A DNA stretch of 64,000 nucleotides from Macrosoma leucophasiata (lineage: Eukaryota; Arthropoda; Insecta; Lepidoptera; Hedylidae), in assembly GCA_036365455.1 (NCBI GenBank), contig JAWQUS010000003.1, forward strand, positions 7,398,001-7,462,000. The letters run 5' to 3'. The notes under the pieces were generated by a model. It worked only from the letters and a program-made list of their open reading frames with translations. It had not been told where the DNA came from and ran no database searches. Both the position numbers and the translations under genes were made by a program. Below, one piece after another: positions 1 through 11,621 of this stretch. Position 1 is the first letter of the stretch. Every line of letters starts with the position of its first letter.

Positions 1-303
1 GCAACTCGGTCCACCGGCCGCGGTGGACCGGAGGGGAGTAGCCATAGCGTTTATTACCGATGCAAAACAGTCTGTCATTTTTTGCGGGGGGAAAAACGTC
101 TGACACATACTCACACTACACAAATCATCTATTACTACAAAATTCACACCTTGACTTTAACAAAATACATAAACAATTTCATGCACACATTTAAATAGGC
201 GACAGGCATAGGACCATTTGGTCTTGTACTTTGACAGAGGGGAAAGCCTGTATATGGCTACTCCCCTCCGGTCCGCCGCGACCGGTGACCCGTGTTGCTC
301 CAT
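1..303. mobile_element. hAT-like MITE, copy 1 (left end cut by window edge)
   Basis: Non-autonomous DNA transposon. The window opens inside the left terminal inverted repeat and the right one (TGGCTACTCCCCTCCGG...GTGTTGCTC) ends near 303. The body matches the copies at 10,058 and 13,232, including the G-run, the GACACATAC/CACACTAC stretch and a TTTGACAGAGGG block near the right end. There is no coding capacity. The hAT-like assignment rests on the 8-bp target duplications seen at the other two copies and on TIRs beginning CA. Confidence 0.75.
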
Positions 304-1649
304 GCACAGACATAACATCTGAGGTCTCCGGGGTTGCAACACATCTGCATTACGATGCTGGTTTTTGTGTAGATGTGGCTGCAGTATCGTATCATTTAAC
401 ATCCATGAGACCTATGCTTGTTTGCCACCTTCGTTACATAAAAAGTAGGTACCTTAATAAAAAATACACGGCAAAGAAATACCTTTTTCATAAAACCCAC
501 AACAACAACCTATATTCTGTATGTTTGAAGATATAGCGTATCCAAAGTGGTTTTGCAGCGGTGCTAAGGTATTCAATCAGCAAATAGACGTAAAGGGTAT
601 GCCAGTACATGGGTTTTGACTTAGCATAACGTTGTAAACGCAATATGGCGGACGAGAAAATTGGTGAATGACGCGAGACTGAATTGTGTAAATTATATTA
701 AGTCTTATAAACAGTTCGTAATGCATATGGCAAATATATTCAACATTTTGGATTCGTGTTTAAGAGATTTAAATTATTAAAATTACCTTTCGTAAGTAGA
801 AATTATGGAGTGATGAAAATTTATAGTAACAATCGTTGCATTATTAGGTTTAGGGAATTTGCTAACTAAACCAAGTGCAGAATTTTAATGGAGCCAATTA
901 TGTGAAATATTGCAAATAGGAATTTATTTAGAGGTTTTATTTTATTTATACAGAATGTCCCAAAAAGAATGAACAAGCCTGAAACACCTCATGAAAATTT
1001 AAATAAATGGTGACATAGCATAATAGTATGGATCTATTTCAGGACTGACGTTTTTTCTTCCTATCACAAAATTTGTTCATTTTTATTACGTTTTATAAAT
1101 TATTTTTGATGGAAAACATGTCCAGTACGCAGATTCTTGAATGTAAAACATTACAAGATATTATCCGTTACCGTTATTATTGAAGTAATAATTATGATTA
1201 GTTTTTATTGTTACAACCAGTGACCTTAATAAGCTTAGTCCTACAGAAACTGCTCTTGACCCCTCAAAAAGTAGGTACATAAACACTTCATCAGCTATAA
1301 TCATCAAGTCCGCTAATACGATTAACAGTTTTTCGAATACCAATGAGCATTTACTATGACTAAGCGGCTCTGCGTCTGATAAGAACACAAATTCGTGTAA
1401 GATTTATGTGTAGCGGGAAAATACGTGCATTTTATAATTTTTAACAGTCTTTTAAATAAAATTGATATATTTAGCAACCAAATAATGGCTTCTTTTAACA
1501 TCAGTGTAGTAGCAGTTTTTATTATTAATCAGTCATATTGAATAACTACGTATTTATGAACGTCGAACATATTTTTATCATAGATTTGGAGATCTGTTAT
1601 TACAGTGTAATTTATCACCTAACCAGAACACTAGCACCGAAAACTGAAA
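304..1649. other. AT-rich single-copy-looking DNA
   Basis: No supported gene, repeat partner or structured element was found. Short open frames on both strands lack codon structure, recognisable motifs or splice context. Confidence 0.6.
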
Positions 1650-1845
1650 CGTAAAATAAAAAAAACGCTTACACTCACAGCTCCACACTAGGTGTAAACC
1701 TGTATTGTGCCATATACACACATACGCACCCAATACATACACGTAACGTATAGCCAGACTCCAGTCCAAATAAATATTTGTAGGGATCGAACCCGCGACC
1801 ATCTAATCAAGCGGTCTTCAAACACCGCTGGGCTAACCAGTACCA
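1650..1845 (-). mobile_element. tRNA-derived SINE (family S1), minus copy
   Basis: Read on the minus strand, the element starts with a tRNA-like head (CTGGTTAGCCCAGCGG, box-A-like; GGGTTCGATCCC, box B matching GGTTCGANTCC). A body containing TATGTGTGTATATGGCAC and CTGTGAGTGTAAGC follows, then a T/A-rich tail. The same head, body and tail order occurs on the plus strand at 60,567, so this is one SINE family in two orientations. It is transcribed by RNA polymerase III and mobilised by a partner LINE, as is general for such SINEs. Confidence 0.8.
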
Positions 1846-3140
1846 GAGATTGCATATTACGATAGTGCCTACGCCTTGAAGCTTCAAAAATTTAAACACA
1901 ATCGTGAAAGCTTAACAAACGGACAGACAGCTACTATCACATGTATAATATTAGTATATTCTTAGGTTTTCGCGAACTGCACTCATAGTGAACTAGTTTT
2001 CGGATTTATCTCGCGTTTATTACACTAAAATGATTATATTGGTATGATTTATATATTATATATGATTGATATGTTTATTAAGAAGGAGGACTATGTTGAG
2101 TATATCTCTGAACTACAAATTTTGAGTATAAATTGGACATTTCATACTGTTTACACGTGCACAGTTAAACGTGTTTCTCGCAACAATTAGTTTATCAGTC
2201 CATCCAATTGGATTAGTAATAGCGGTCACTTTTTTAAATACAGTTATGACTTCAACCCGCTTAGGTAATGCACTTGTTCATTATTTCACTGAAAAATATG
2301 ACGAATGCTGTATCTGATATTGCATATTGTAAGGTGAATAATAATTAATTAGGCGTATTTATCTTTTATTGGAATCGTAACAATATAGTATAATAAAGAT
2401 GTAGATACCTAAATTGTGGTTTAATTTATAGCTTTTGATATTTTTAAGACCTTACTAGGAGCTTACAAGATTTGACGACAATGACAACGGCATACATTCC
2501 TTCTTCAGCCCTTCGGCTGCTATCAGAAACGGAAAGCACACAATAGTACGCACATCAGAAGTGGTGTGCGTTGTTATCAAATTAAGAAGTGGAATAATAT
2601 ATAATATCAGATTTATAATCAGTCGTTATTATGAAAAATAAGACAATAACGATTATTTAAAAAAAAGAAAACAAAGTTTAGCAAGTAGAAGTACTTAAAC
2701 TTAATAAAATCACGATTGCGATTCACTAATGAAAATTGAAATTCCTTGTAAAAATTATCGTATGTACCTATATAATTCTAAAGTTATTATCGTATGTCGG
2801 CAAATTGTTTATTTATTCTTCATTTGTTACGGACCACAGCAGTCATGATGACAAGCACTACGCTGCAGATAGATCCAATTTAGATTCGTCGATCTTTGAT
2901 AAAACCTAACTTATTATGACATCGTCTAACGATTTTAATTTCTCATTAATTATTAATTACTATTTAGTATCAATAAATTACATTAATGAAATAATTCAGT
3001 ACTGTGAATTGGGGCAACAAGTTCATTGACATTTCGATAGCTGCTGAACATGTGACAGTCAATGTCGTCACGCGATACCACAGTCTGTTTATCCATCAAA
3101 ATAGGATTGTAAAGTTTTGAGCGGTATGCCGATTGAGTCC
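1846..3140. other. AT-rich intervening DNA
   Basis: No gene or clear repeat is visible. A short TTTTCGCGAACTG/TCTCGCG stretch near 1,965-2,015 loosely resembles sequence near 24,500 and 61,670, which suggests an old shared repeat fragment. Confidence 0.5.
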
Positions 3141-3144
3141 AGCG

Positions 3145-3409
3145 TCAGTATCGTATACTGTGAAGTGTAGGAAGAGTTTATGCAATCGGTACCAGCCTAT
3201 TTGTTAATTGAAGCTGTGATATGAAGTTAAAGCTTTTAGTGGTCCTAATGTTATTAGCGGTACTCAGTTATCTGAGCAATGCCGACGCTTCATTTTCCTG
3301 CTTGCGGCATACCATGCATACTATGTCACATGACTCATTAGTGAAAATGCAGTTTTGTGAATGTGCTACAAATACGTATGTTAATGATATTTTAGTTTTA
3401 ACTACCTAA
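3145..3409 (+). CDS. possible small secreted peptide or first exon (low confidence)
   Basis: An ATG at 3,221 opens a 62-codon frame to a TAA at 3,407-3,409. The N-terminus has the shape of a signal peptide: a short basic start (MKLK), a hydrophobic core (LLVVLMLLAVLSYL) and a small-residue cleavage-like region (SNADA). The remaining ~39 residues contain three cysteines (one SC, then a CEC). An arthropod initiator-like TCAGT lies at 3,145-3,149, but no TATA box is seen about 30 bp upstream. An internal GTATGT after codon 52 could act as a splice donor, making this a first exon rather than a whole gene. The family is not recognised. A chance frame remains quite possible. Confidence 0.3.
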
Positions 3410-5041
3410 AAGTAGTTATTATTTTATTTTCCTTAACGTACCTTCGTAACCTCACGCGTGTGTCCTCCGAAGGGGTAGGCAAAACGATCAGGCAGCTTAA
3501 ATTACGTTTTAGTATGTAGATGACGAGCACGTTAATATTTACAGTTTTACGGGCACATTGCCAAACATTAACAATCTTGAGTAATTTTTCACCTTCATTT
3601 TTGAAAGAACCAAATGTTTTTGAAAAGGGCGCGGCATCAACATCATTGGTCAAAAGCGTGTCAGATATTTTGAGGGGGTGTAAAATGTGCCCAAACAGTG
3701 CTCCTAAATTCAGACGATTCGGATGAGTAAGTACGTAGCGAATTTTCTAACGCGCTCGGGTAACTAAAAATTAGTATCTTTCTGCTCACCTACTATTAGT
3801 TGTTCATATGAATTTATGCCAGAATCAATTTAAAAATATCGTATTAAGTAGATGAAAACCTATCTGCACCAAGGTTATTGTGAAATTATTGTGTCACTGT
3901 ACAGTCATGCCAATATTGCGTTAAGAGCTCTAAGAGCATCTATTTATATTTGATTTAATTACTCTACAGAGACATTTTTACGATATATTGTAAGTATTAT
4001 TTAGACCTTTTTTTACACACTATATAATTTGGCGTTCCACGCCTACCTCGTAAGGGATTTGGTGTACAGAAGGGAACTCTTTTGATACTTGAACACGATA
4101 CTTACGTTGAACCAATTGTGGTGGATATTTAGTTACATTAATAGTTGATTATTTTTGTTTCCATATTATAAAAGTACTATTTTTTGAGAATATGCGAAAG
4201 TAATTTTTGTCTGTCTATTGATTTACCGAAAAAAAGCGGCCAATTGCAAGTAGGACTGGCTTGAGGTCTCCTTGCAAACTTACGATTTTCTTTAGATGAG
4301 CGATTTACTATGTTTACATTAAATATCATAAAGTTCTTAGTAAGGTTTTTCTATTATGTAATTTATAGGAAAATTTTCGGAGAAAATAATTACAAGAGTA
4401 ATGTTTTAAACTCAATTTTTTCCGCTTTCACGGCCTTTTATTAAAAAAAATAAATAATATGTTTGAGATTCGGAGAATAACATCTTACGATATTTCACAC
4501 AATATACCAACTTACTTTATATGTATAAAACTTTTTACAAAGTATGTCCATTCTTTTATTACCTACTTATTTATTTCTGAGATTCGAAGTAAAAAAGAAG
4601 AAGAAAGAAGTCGCGGGAAACAGCTAGTTCGATATTAATGCTTTATCACGTGCTTGTATTGAATATAGGCGCCATGTACCTACGAGTACATTGAGCGTAT
4701 CGATGATAATTATAGCGATATGCGAGAGATAAACCGATAAGGGTAAATGTTTCAGAATGCCTGAATTATCAATGAACGCGATAGCGAGAGATTATTCGCT
4801 ATTAAACATATATTGTTGAAAAATCGATTCCATTGATCTTTGTTTTAAATGACTCGTTGGCATGTTTATGTTTATTAACAAAACGGTAGTTTTGATATTT
4901 TTTTGTGTCATGTAAGTGGAAAATATCTTTACAGTTCACGCTGATAGGAAGTAAGTGAATAATGTAATTTAGCTATATGTCTACTGTGAACATGAGCATC
5001 CACATTATAATCAGAGATTGGCATGTACATTCATTGCCAGT
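3410..5041. other. AT-rich intervening DNA with tiny repeat scraps
   Basis: No gene found. Scraps include CCTCGTAAGGGATTTGG near 4,047 (like the LINE tail seen at 7,245) and GTCGCGGGAAACAGCTAGTTC near 4,610, a phrase close to the inverted-end repeat at 55,788. Confidence 0.5.
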
Positions 5042-5405
5042 CTTAAGGTCTGTTAGTTATACGTGTGTCGCCAATTATAGGAGCTTTTACTATAGGAAAT
5101 CCCGAGTTATGGCCCGGAGTCTGGTATCCGTGCCTTGAGGAACACGTAAAGTCGGTCCTGCGCCCGATCTCTCTCCGCTCGTGTTGGATTGCCGTCCCAC
5201 CCGATATGAGAATGAGAGAATATGTTTGCGCATACACATGTGCGCTATAATATCTCCTGCCAATTTCTCGTGCCGTTGGCTAGTTTCTGTTGAGATTGGC
5301 CGCCGTGGTCAGAATTCTGTCTTTAGGACATTATTATTCTTGCACCTTTTATTATCTCTCGACCGAAATATTATAGCGCTGACCCTTGAGCTCCGACACT
5401 AGAGT
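5042..5405 (-). repeat. LINE 3'-region fragment (RTE-like guess), minus orientation
   Basis: A GC-richer block that reads on the minus strand as GGGTGGGACGGCAATCCAAC ... GAGAGAGATCGGGCGCAGG ... CACGGATACCAGACTCC. The style resembles non-coding 3' regions of lepidopteran RTE-type LINEs. That is recollection of style rather than a search result. No open frame with RT motifs remains. Confidence 0.45.
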
Positions 5406-5481
5406 TCCACCACCAATTGATGACTAGGTAGGGAGATATTCTTATATTTACTAGGCTTTTGTTAAGTGGTACATACACTAG

Positions 5482-5562
5482 AAATTAAAGAAAAAACGAA
5501 AAGAAAAATTTGACTTCGGGCAGGAATCGAACCTTATTAATGATAACCATACATTATTAGCC
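5482..5562 (-). mobile_element. truncated tRNA-like element (family S3)
   Basis: Reads AAAGAAAAATTTGACTTCGG GCAGGAATCGAACC on the plus strand, i.e. the T-arm/acceptor end of a tRNA-like unit plus the conserved T-rich trailer shared with copies at 30,101 and 39,396. The anticodon and D-arm half is missing or unrecognisable after about 5,535. Confidence 0.6.
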
Positions 5563-5741
5563 TTATTAAAGGCTTTAGTTTCAAACGCACCTGTGTAGGG
5601 CATTTGGGTTGAGACATCTAGTTGTATGTAGTACCTTTGGGCTGTGTTATTCACTTACTTTCAATGTGAACTAGTAAACAATTGTTTTCTGAACTCATTA
5701 TAACGACAAAGTAACGATTAAATTATTTAGTGAATTTTTAT

Positions 5742-6033
5742 TTTTATTTTTTTATGTTATGGAAGTGGCAAACAAGCATGCAGTTCACATTGATGTTAAG
5801 TGATAACTGCAGCCTATTATAGACACTCACAAAAAACCAAGGTCAAAATGCAGATGCGTTACCACTCCTGAGGCCTAAGGTGTTATGCCTCTGTGTCGGA
5901 AATTACAGGGTCGTACATTACCACCTAACCGGAACACGGTAGTGTTGGACACTACCATTTAGCGGCAAGTATATTATTTAATTCGGTGGTGCCTACGCCC
6001 GCGAGCTCCGTCACTGGAGCTCTACCACCAGTA
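5742..6033 (-). mobile_element. retroposon family G, near full-length
   Basis: On the minus strand it runs from ACTGGTGGTAGAGCTCCAGT through the head, with a GGAGCTC hairpin, TACTTGCCGCTAAATGG, CCGGAACACGG, GGCATAACACCTTAGGCC, CTGCAGTTATCACTTAACAT and GCATGCTTGTTTGCCAC to an A-rich tail (ACATAAAAA). The ordered head-to-tail structure and A-tail, repeated in many copies in this window, indicate a non-LTR-mobilised retroposon (SINE or short LINE 3' end). It is non-coding. Confidence 0.8.
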
Positions 6034-6384
6034 ATAAAACATTTTGTTGCTGTCTGTACACTTTAGAGAAGATGCCATGTCTAGCGGAGTAGATCACGTG
6101 CGGCGAAGTTAGCTTACACTTCACATTAATGTATGTAAACAAAACATAAAAATAAAGACCTATGGACATTAAGACGAAGCTGTTATGCTAATCAAGATGA
6201 AATAGAAAACGGTTACGAATAAAAATCAAGTCTCCACAGGTTACTGGACATTAGTACTTACTTGATGACTCTGTAAACAATTCCACTGTGCAGTGGCCTT
6301 TTTTAAATGAATAAAATAACAATAATAAAAAATACCGCTTTAATGTAAGGTGGTTTTTTTACTAGATATTTTGAAGATGTGCTT

Positions 6385-6560
6385 TTTTTTGGTAGGGACT
6401 CCAAATGGGGATGCAGGCTGGTCGTCTCGAAATGGCAGCCTAGTAGTCTACTCTACAGAGCAATCGGCGAGCGCAGAAGCCGCCCTCAGCCAAAATATAA
6501 GTTAGCCTCACTGCCTAAGGGAGAACCTCGACTTAGGGCATTGTGGAGGGAGGTTTGAAG
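6385..6560 (+). repeat. interspersed repeat family H, copy 1
   Basis: Contains CAATCGGCGAGCGCAGAAG, GTTAGCCTCACTGCCTAAGG and ACCTCGACTTAGGGCATTG. The same ordered blocks recur at 8,575-8,762. It is non-coding, probably the tail of a retroelement. Confidence 0.65.
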
Positions 6561-6659
6561 ATCTGTGCCAGTCCAATACTGTCTCAAAGTCTTACTAGAC
6601 TGCAGGCATTAGGCAGCAGTTTGATTACCTATGTGATGAGGAACTTAAGAGAGTGTCGC

Positions 6660-6808
6660 TACGGCCCTGTTATTGCCTATAACAGCTTAGGCCTAAGGAA
6701 TGGCAATACATCTACATTTAAATCTTTGGTTTTTATGTAGATGTAGTAAGTTACAGTATTCACTTTCCATTAATGTGAACTATTTACTACTTTCATGATA
6801 TGAAAAGA
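6660..6808 (+). repeat. diverged 3' part of retroposon family G
   Basis: Carries ACGGCCCTGTTATTGCC, CAGCTTAGGCCTAAGGAATG, TTTCCATTAATGTGAACT and a TTTCATGATATGAAAAGA end. This subfamily is older than the CTTCCATTACATAAAA type. Confidence 0.6.
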
Positions 6809-6939
6809 TCTTCATTCAGTTTTTGTTCATGGGTGTGTCATATCAACTCAAAAATCAGTTTTCATTTTGTAGAATATAACCATAAGTACGTACATGCTAC
6901 CGTACAGCTACCGAAACTTCGGAAGTTGTAGAAGAGAAG

Positions 6940-7390
6940 AAGATGGGAGTGTTGTATACGCCAGAAAAGCCGCAAATATAATTTCTACAATAGTTACCTA
7001 CTTTTAGTTCGCCTAACCTGTGATAGGGTCGGTTTTCAAGCTTGAAAGTACGCATATCGTCTTAACTACTATTAGAAATTAAATCCTCAAAATCTTAGCA
7101 TGGCTGAAATGACGTAGGTCTAGGAGCTCTGGGATCTTACTCTAAAATAACCGTAAACTACAATAAGTAAACCGATTTTTGTCGCAATGATTAAGGGAAT
7201 CGTCCCACAATCCCCATATCTGGCACGCCACACTTTCTGCCTGCCCCGTAAGGGACTTGGCGTGAATATACATAAAGCCCCCAAGCCGTAGATGTGCAAA
7301 AAAACAATGAGCTGGACAAATAATGATCTTGAATATTTAAAAAATCTGTTAAATAATATATTTCTTACTTTATTTCAGTTTATTACAGCG
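6940..7390. other. mixed repeat scraps and AT-rich DNA
   Basis: GGGAGTGTTGTATACGCC ... AATTTCTACAATAG at 6,947-6,990 matches the right side of the hairpin at 61,707. CTGCCCCGTAAGGGACTTGG near 7,240 matches the 3' tail of the RTE-like repeat at 29.1 kb. No gene. Confidence 0.5.
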
Positions 7391-7404
7391 CAATGTTTCG
7401 TAAC

Positions 7405-7569
7405 CTCACGCCTGTAATTTCCGGCACAGAGGCATAACACCTTAGGCCTCAGGAGTGGTGACTGCATTTTAACCTTGGTCTTTGTGTGGGTGTCTAAAGG
7501 CTGCAGTCATCACTTAACATCAATGTGAACTGCATGCTTGTTGCGTGCCCATTTAATTACATAAAAAAA
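7405..7569 (+). mobile_element. retroposon family G, 3' fragment
   Basis: Starts at TGTAATTTCCGGCACAGAGG and continues through GGCTGCAGTCATCACTTAAC to an A-tail at 7,562-7,569. It is 5'-truncated, as expected of target-primed insertion. Confidence 0.75.
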
Positions 7570-7570
7570 T

Positions 7571-7775
7571 GTAACAGGTGGCGAGCCTGTTGCCATCTCC
7601 GAATACTTTACCAAACTCCGAGGTACTGGGAAACTTCTAGGAAATTGAAAAATCCGATTTTTAAAAAAAACGATTTTTAAACCGTTATCTCTGATAGCCC
7701 TCGACCCGGGAATCGAACCCCGGACCTCCAGCGTAGTAGTAGTCGCCTGCTACCATTAGGTTACTGAGGCAGTGC
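7571..7775 (-). mobile_element. tRNA-derived SINE (family S2), minus copy
   Basis: Read on the minus strand it starts with CTGCCTCAGTAACCTAATGG (box A) and GGGGTTCGATTCCCGGG (box B), then ATCAGAGATAAC, TTTCCCAGTACCTCGG and GGCAACAGGCTCGCCACC. Plus-strand relatives are at 51,006 and 55,088. Confidence 0.8.
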
Positions 7776-8574
7776 AATGTTTCGTTGTCATAATAAGAGA
7801 TACAGGGCGTTAATAAATGATCGGAATAGGTGTCAACAGTCATAAATTCAATTTTTTTTAAGTTCACGTTTCGCATTTTCAAATTCAAATTCGTATCGTT
7901 TTCTTTTCTAAGACCCTAACGATCAGAATCGCGACGCTAAATCCAGTGATGGCCTAACAAAACGCAGACCATGTCGAGGCGTAGATTAGCGGACATGTAC
8001 CATCAATAGTAGGTACATTATAAAGTTTGCCGTACTTATGTTTGTCGACTGGCGCCTCCTATATGTAATTGTTCGAACAAACAGACACACAGCGTCGAGA
8101 CGCCTGATTTACTAATGTATCTAGTTTTAGCACTTACACAATCCACTCACGGATTAAACGTGAAATCAAACATTAATGTATTATGTGGTATGTCGCAGTA
8201 TTACGTCATAACTATGTTTTATATTGCTGGACGTGTTTTCAAGTCAATTAATTTGTGTATCTCTTTTAGTTAATGTGATAAGTTTTTGAAGTGGAATAAT
8301 AGAAAATACTTGAGAATGAATTTCAACGATGCGCGCGCAAACCGATAGATAAAAGTAACAGTCTGAAGTTAGTTGCTAAACAGATAAAAGCAACAGGCTG
8401 AAGTTAGTTCCTAAACATTTTTATCATTTTGTTTTGAAACATAACTTCTTACACGAAAAGACACAGGTTAATTTTCGAACGTGCGTATTTAGGTTCAGAG
8501 TGATTGTTTAGTGTAAATAATAATAATAATTGAGAGAATGATTGTGTAGGCGTGCTAAATTCATACTAATTTTT
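7776..8574. other. AT-rich intervening DNA
   Basis: No gene found. A 40-bp direct repeat (GATAAAAGYAACAGKCTGAAGTTAGTTSCTAAAC) occurs twice at about 8,347 and 8,382. Otherwise nothing structured. Confidence 0.5.
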
Positions 8575-8765
8575 TTTTTATTTTTTTTTTTGGTCGGTCT
8601 TTGTGTCGGCGGCCTGTCTCGAGACGGCACTAGTCTACTTCACCGGGCAATCGGCGAGCGCAGAAGGCGCTCCAGCCTAAGCAAAAAAGTTAGCGCAACT
8701 GCCTAAGGGTGACCCATGCGGGTCCGTGCCTCGGCTTAGGACGTTGCGGAGAGACATATGAGACA
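8575..8765 (+). repeat. interspersed repeat family H, copy 2
   Basis: Shares CAATCGGCGAGCGCAGAAGG, GTTAGCGCAACTGCCTAAGG and CCTCGGCTTAGGACGTTG with 6,385-6,560. Preceded by a T-run. Confidence 0.65.
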
Positions 8766-8785
8766 TATGCGATTATGGGCGGTGC

Positions 8786-8814
8786 AATATAATTAGTTTC
8801 GCACTAATTATATT
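8786..8814. repeat. 12-bp perfect hairpin
   Basis: AATATAATTAGT and its reverse complement flank a 5-nt loop (TTCGC). Confidence 0.75.
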
Positions 8815-9000
8815 AGTATGAATTTAGCCTGTGTTTGTTTGTCTATCGGTCTGTCGGTCTATCACTGCTAAACCACAGCACTGATCTGGATGTTTATGCC
8901 ACTATATGCATTAGTAAAAGAATTATTTTACAGAAGCAAAAAAAAAAATTCCGCTAGTAGACTGTTGGGTCGTCACGTCCCGACGCCAGTTAGGAGATTA

Positions 9001-9026
9001 TATGTATCCCTATTTAGGGATACATA
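9001..9026. repeat. 12-bp perfect hairpin
   Basis: TATGTATCCCTA and its reverse complement are separated by TT. Confidence 0.75.
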
Positions 9027-9125
9027 ATTAAATTACATAATAGTGTGAATTCACACATTTATATATTATTTAGTTAATTAAGCGAGGACGTTTACCGCAT
9101 GAACTGTGACACAAAAACAATTTTT

Positions 9126-9388
9126 TACTGGTGGTAGAGCTCCATTGACGGAGCTCGCGGGCGTAGGTACCACTGTATTACCTAATATACTTGCCGCTAA
9201 ATGGTAGTGTTCAGCATTATCGTGTTCCTGTCGTGTGGTAATGTACGGCCCTGCAATTTTCGGCACAGAGGCATAATACCGTAAGCCTCAGGAGTGGTCG
9301 CATCTGCATTTTGACCTTGGTCTTTTTGTTGGTATCAACATCAATACGAACTGCATGCTTGTTTGCCACTTCCAAAACATAAAAAAGA
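9126..9388 (+). mobile_element. retroposon family G, near full-length
   Basis: Head GGTGGTAGAGCTCCATTGAC with a GGAGCTC hairpin, middle TTGCCGCTAAATGGTAGTG, tail ACTGCATGCTTGTTTGCCAC followed by CATAAAAAAG. A short deletion removes the GTCTATAGGCTGCAG segment seen in other copies. Confidence 0.8.
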
Positions 9389-10049
9389 TGGACAGGTAGA
9401 CGTTTGTTTCTATACAAGTTAATGATATTATGTAATAGCATACATAAATATATGTAGTTCCCCGGTTAGAGTGTGTTTGTTATGTACCGAGATGTTCACC
9501 AGTTTGAATGTCAAGTGCTAACGGTGCAGCTCCTAGGTCTTTGATTAATGACACTAGAACCATTCAACGCCTGTTTCTGTTGACGTAAGAATAATTTATA
9601 TTTATTATGGCCTGCCAGTGTGTTAATGTATTTGATTTTGTTGCTATTTCTCCACAGAAATGGGAAATATGCATTTCTTTTGTAGCCCATTTTATTCGCC
9701 TTATGTTATGTACTTGTATGGTATTTGTAAACCTTGGATTATAATACAAATTTTAAAAAATATTCGGTTTTGCAATTGCACCTATGATAAATACCTAAAT
9801 ATATTACTCACGTTTTTGTCTCTGGTTTAAGGGGTGCGTTTCTTATTTCGATGATCGATTATTTTGTGATAATTATGATTAATAGCAATAGCATTAGCAG
9901 CATTACATTATTTATTGCACCAAATATACCTATTCAACGAAATTTATATAATTTGTACTCATTGGCTATGCTCAGTACTATATTCCTATAATTTTAAATG
10001 AACTTAGCCCTTTCCGGGACAGTACACGGGACACAATAAAAGTTCTATT
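9389..10049. other. AT-rich intervening DNA
   Basis: A good-looking acceptor (TTGCTATTTCTCCACAG near 9,657) is not followed by a convincing exon with a donor. No gene is supported. Confidence 0.5.
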
Positions 10050-10057
10050 GTTATAAC

Positions 10058-10352
10058 CATAGAGCAACGCGGCCCACCGGTCGCGGTGGACCAGAGGGGA
10101 GTAGCCATAGCGTATATTACCGATGCAAAACAGTTTGTCATTTTTTGCGGGGGGAAATGCGTGCGGCGACACATACGCACACTACAAAAATCGTCTATTA
10201 CTACGAAACTCACACCTTGACTTTAACAAATACAGAAATAATTTCACGCACACATTTAAACATCTAGGCGACAGGTATAGGCCCATTTGGGCTTGTACTT
10301 TGGCAGAGGGAAAAGCCTGCATATGGATACTCCCCTCCGGTGTTGCTCTATA
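10058..10352. mobile_element. hAT-like MITE, copy 2, complete with 8-bp TSD
   Basis: Left end CATAGAGCAACGCGGCCCAC and right end CCGGTGTTGCTCTATA are inverted. The direct 8-bp repeat GTTATAAC flanks them (10,050-10,057 and 10,353-10,360). Total 295 bp, no coding. The right TIR lacks part of the GCCGCGACCGGTGACC block present in copy 1. An 8-bp TSD and a CA terminus fit the hAT superfamily. Confidence 0.85.
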
Positions 10353-10429
10353 GTTATAACGTCTATAGACGTTTACTGCCTTTGAAAGTGTTAAGGAACT
10401 TTTAGACTTAGCAAAGATTATATTTTGTC

Positions 10430-10772
10430 GGCATCCGTAGTTATAAAAGAAAAAATCGAACCTTTATAGGAACCTTTGCGTGCTAATCTGTATGTCCATC
10501 TGTTAAAGCTAATTTACTTCTAAACTACCGGGTCAATTGATTAAAATCAGTTATCCAATCATGGCCCAACTTAAATAAATGATGGCTACTGTCGGCGATA
10601 AATGGGAAGATGTAAATAGGCCTTGTAAGGAAGATTGTGTGACCTTCTGAGTCGTTTTACCTATAAATTACTGGAAAACCTATAAGAAGTATATGATATT
10701 TATGGTTACATAGGAAATCACTCAATTGTACGGCAACAGGAGAGTCCGACTCGCACTTGGCCGGTTTTTTTT
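10430..10772 (+). repeat. interspersed repeat ending CGCACTTGGCCGG, copy 1
   Basis: Includes CTATAAATTACTGGAAAACC, TATAAGAAG and the 3' end GTCCGACTCGCACTTGGCCGG followed by a T-run. The same ordered blocks occur at 14,590-15,158. It is non-coding. Confidence 0.65.
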
Positions 10773-11621
10773 AACCACACGCAGACGTGGTGTTATCAAG
10801 ATAGTACTATTGGTGTGTTTGTACCATAGCTTGTTGAATAGCTGCTGTATTTATTGTTATAGCTACTATACTCTTACTCATATATTTCACTATTTGCACA
10901 CACTTGAAACGTTAAGTTGGTTAGTATTTACCGCTCGAGCATAGGGATGCCATCTGCTAAACAAAAAAAAAACTGATTAGGCTAGATACTTTGCACTAAA
11001 AGTCGGACATCATCTCATTTTTCAAATATATATTTTTAAGTCAGACATAGATACGTTTTTACATTCAAATAAAAACAATGCTTGCAATGCGTTTTGCAGA
11101 AGGTGTTTGTGACGCGATATCCCCAAAAACAAAAGTCTACCCAAAGCCGGACAGACAAGCATATAAATATTTAGCCGTTTAGAGTCACACGACCTGATAA
11201 AACCGTCCAGCTAAAGCTCGAGAAAAGGCAACCCTAGTTAGGCATATTAGCTACGAAGTGCTATCACATGTCTGGGCAAAATGTTTGAAGAACGGTCTAG
11301 TTAAAGTGGTTTGGGACCGAGAAATGCAAAGTGATTACTAAAATGAGTTCAATATACAATCGTCGCGCCATTGAAAGTTTGGCCCGTTATCACAAACATT
11401 TGTAAAACACTTGCTGTAACCGGCCACGCTGCTTGATCATCAAATTGAAAAAATTGTTAATATTGAATACAACGAACCTATGTAACCTTATTATTTTGAT
11501 TTTGAATAGTTTTATCCGCCCATGATTTTACTTTCACATTAATAAAATAATAAAACAAACGTGAAAGGATAATTATGTAGGTGTAGTAGTGTAGTTATTC
11601 GACCTGCCATCGTGGAGGTCA
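10773..11621. other. AT-rich intervening DNA
   Basis: No gene or clear repeat. The region includes CGTCGCGCCATTGAAAGTTT and other single-occurrence sequence. Confidence 0.5.

Noticed and set aside
9640..9735. Exon after the acceptor TTGCTATTTCTCCACAG
   Set aside because: No good donor follows at a sensible distance, and the downstream frame lacks protein-like content.
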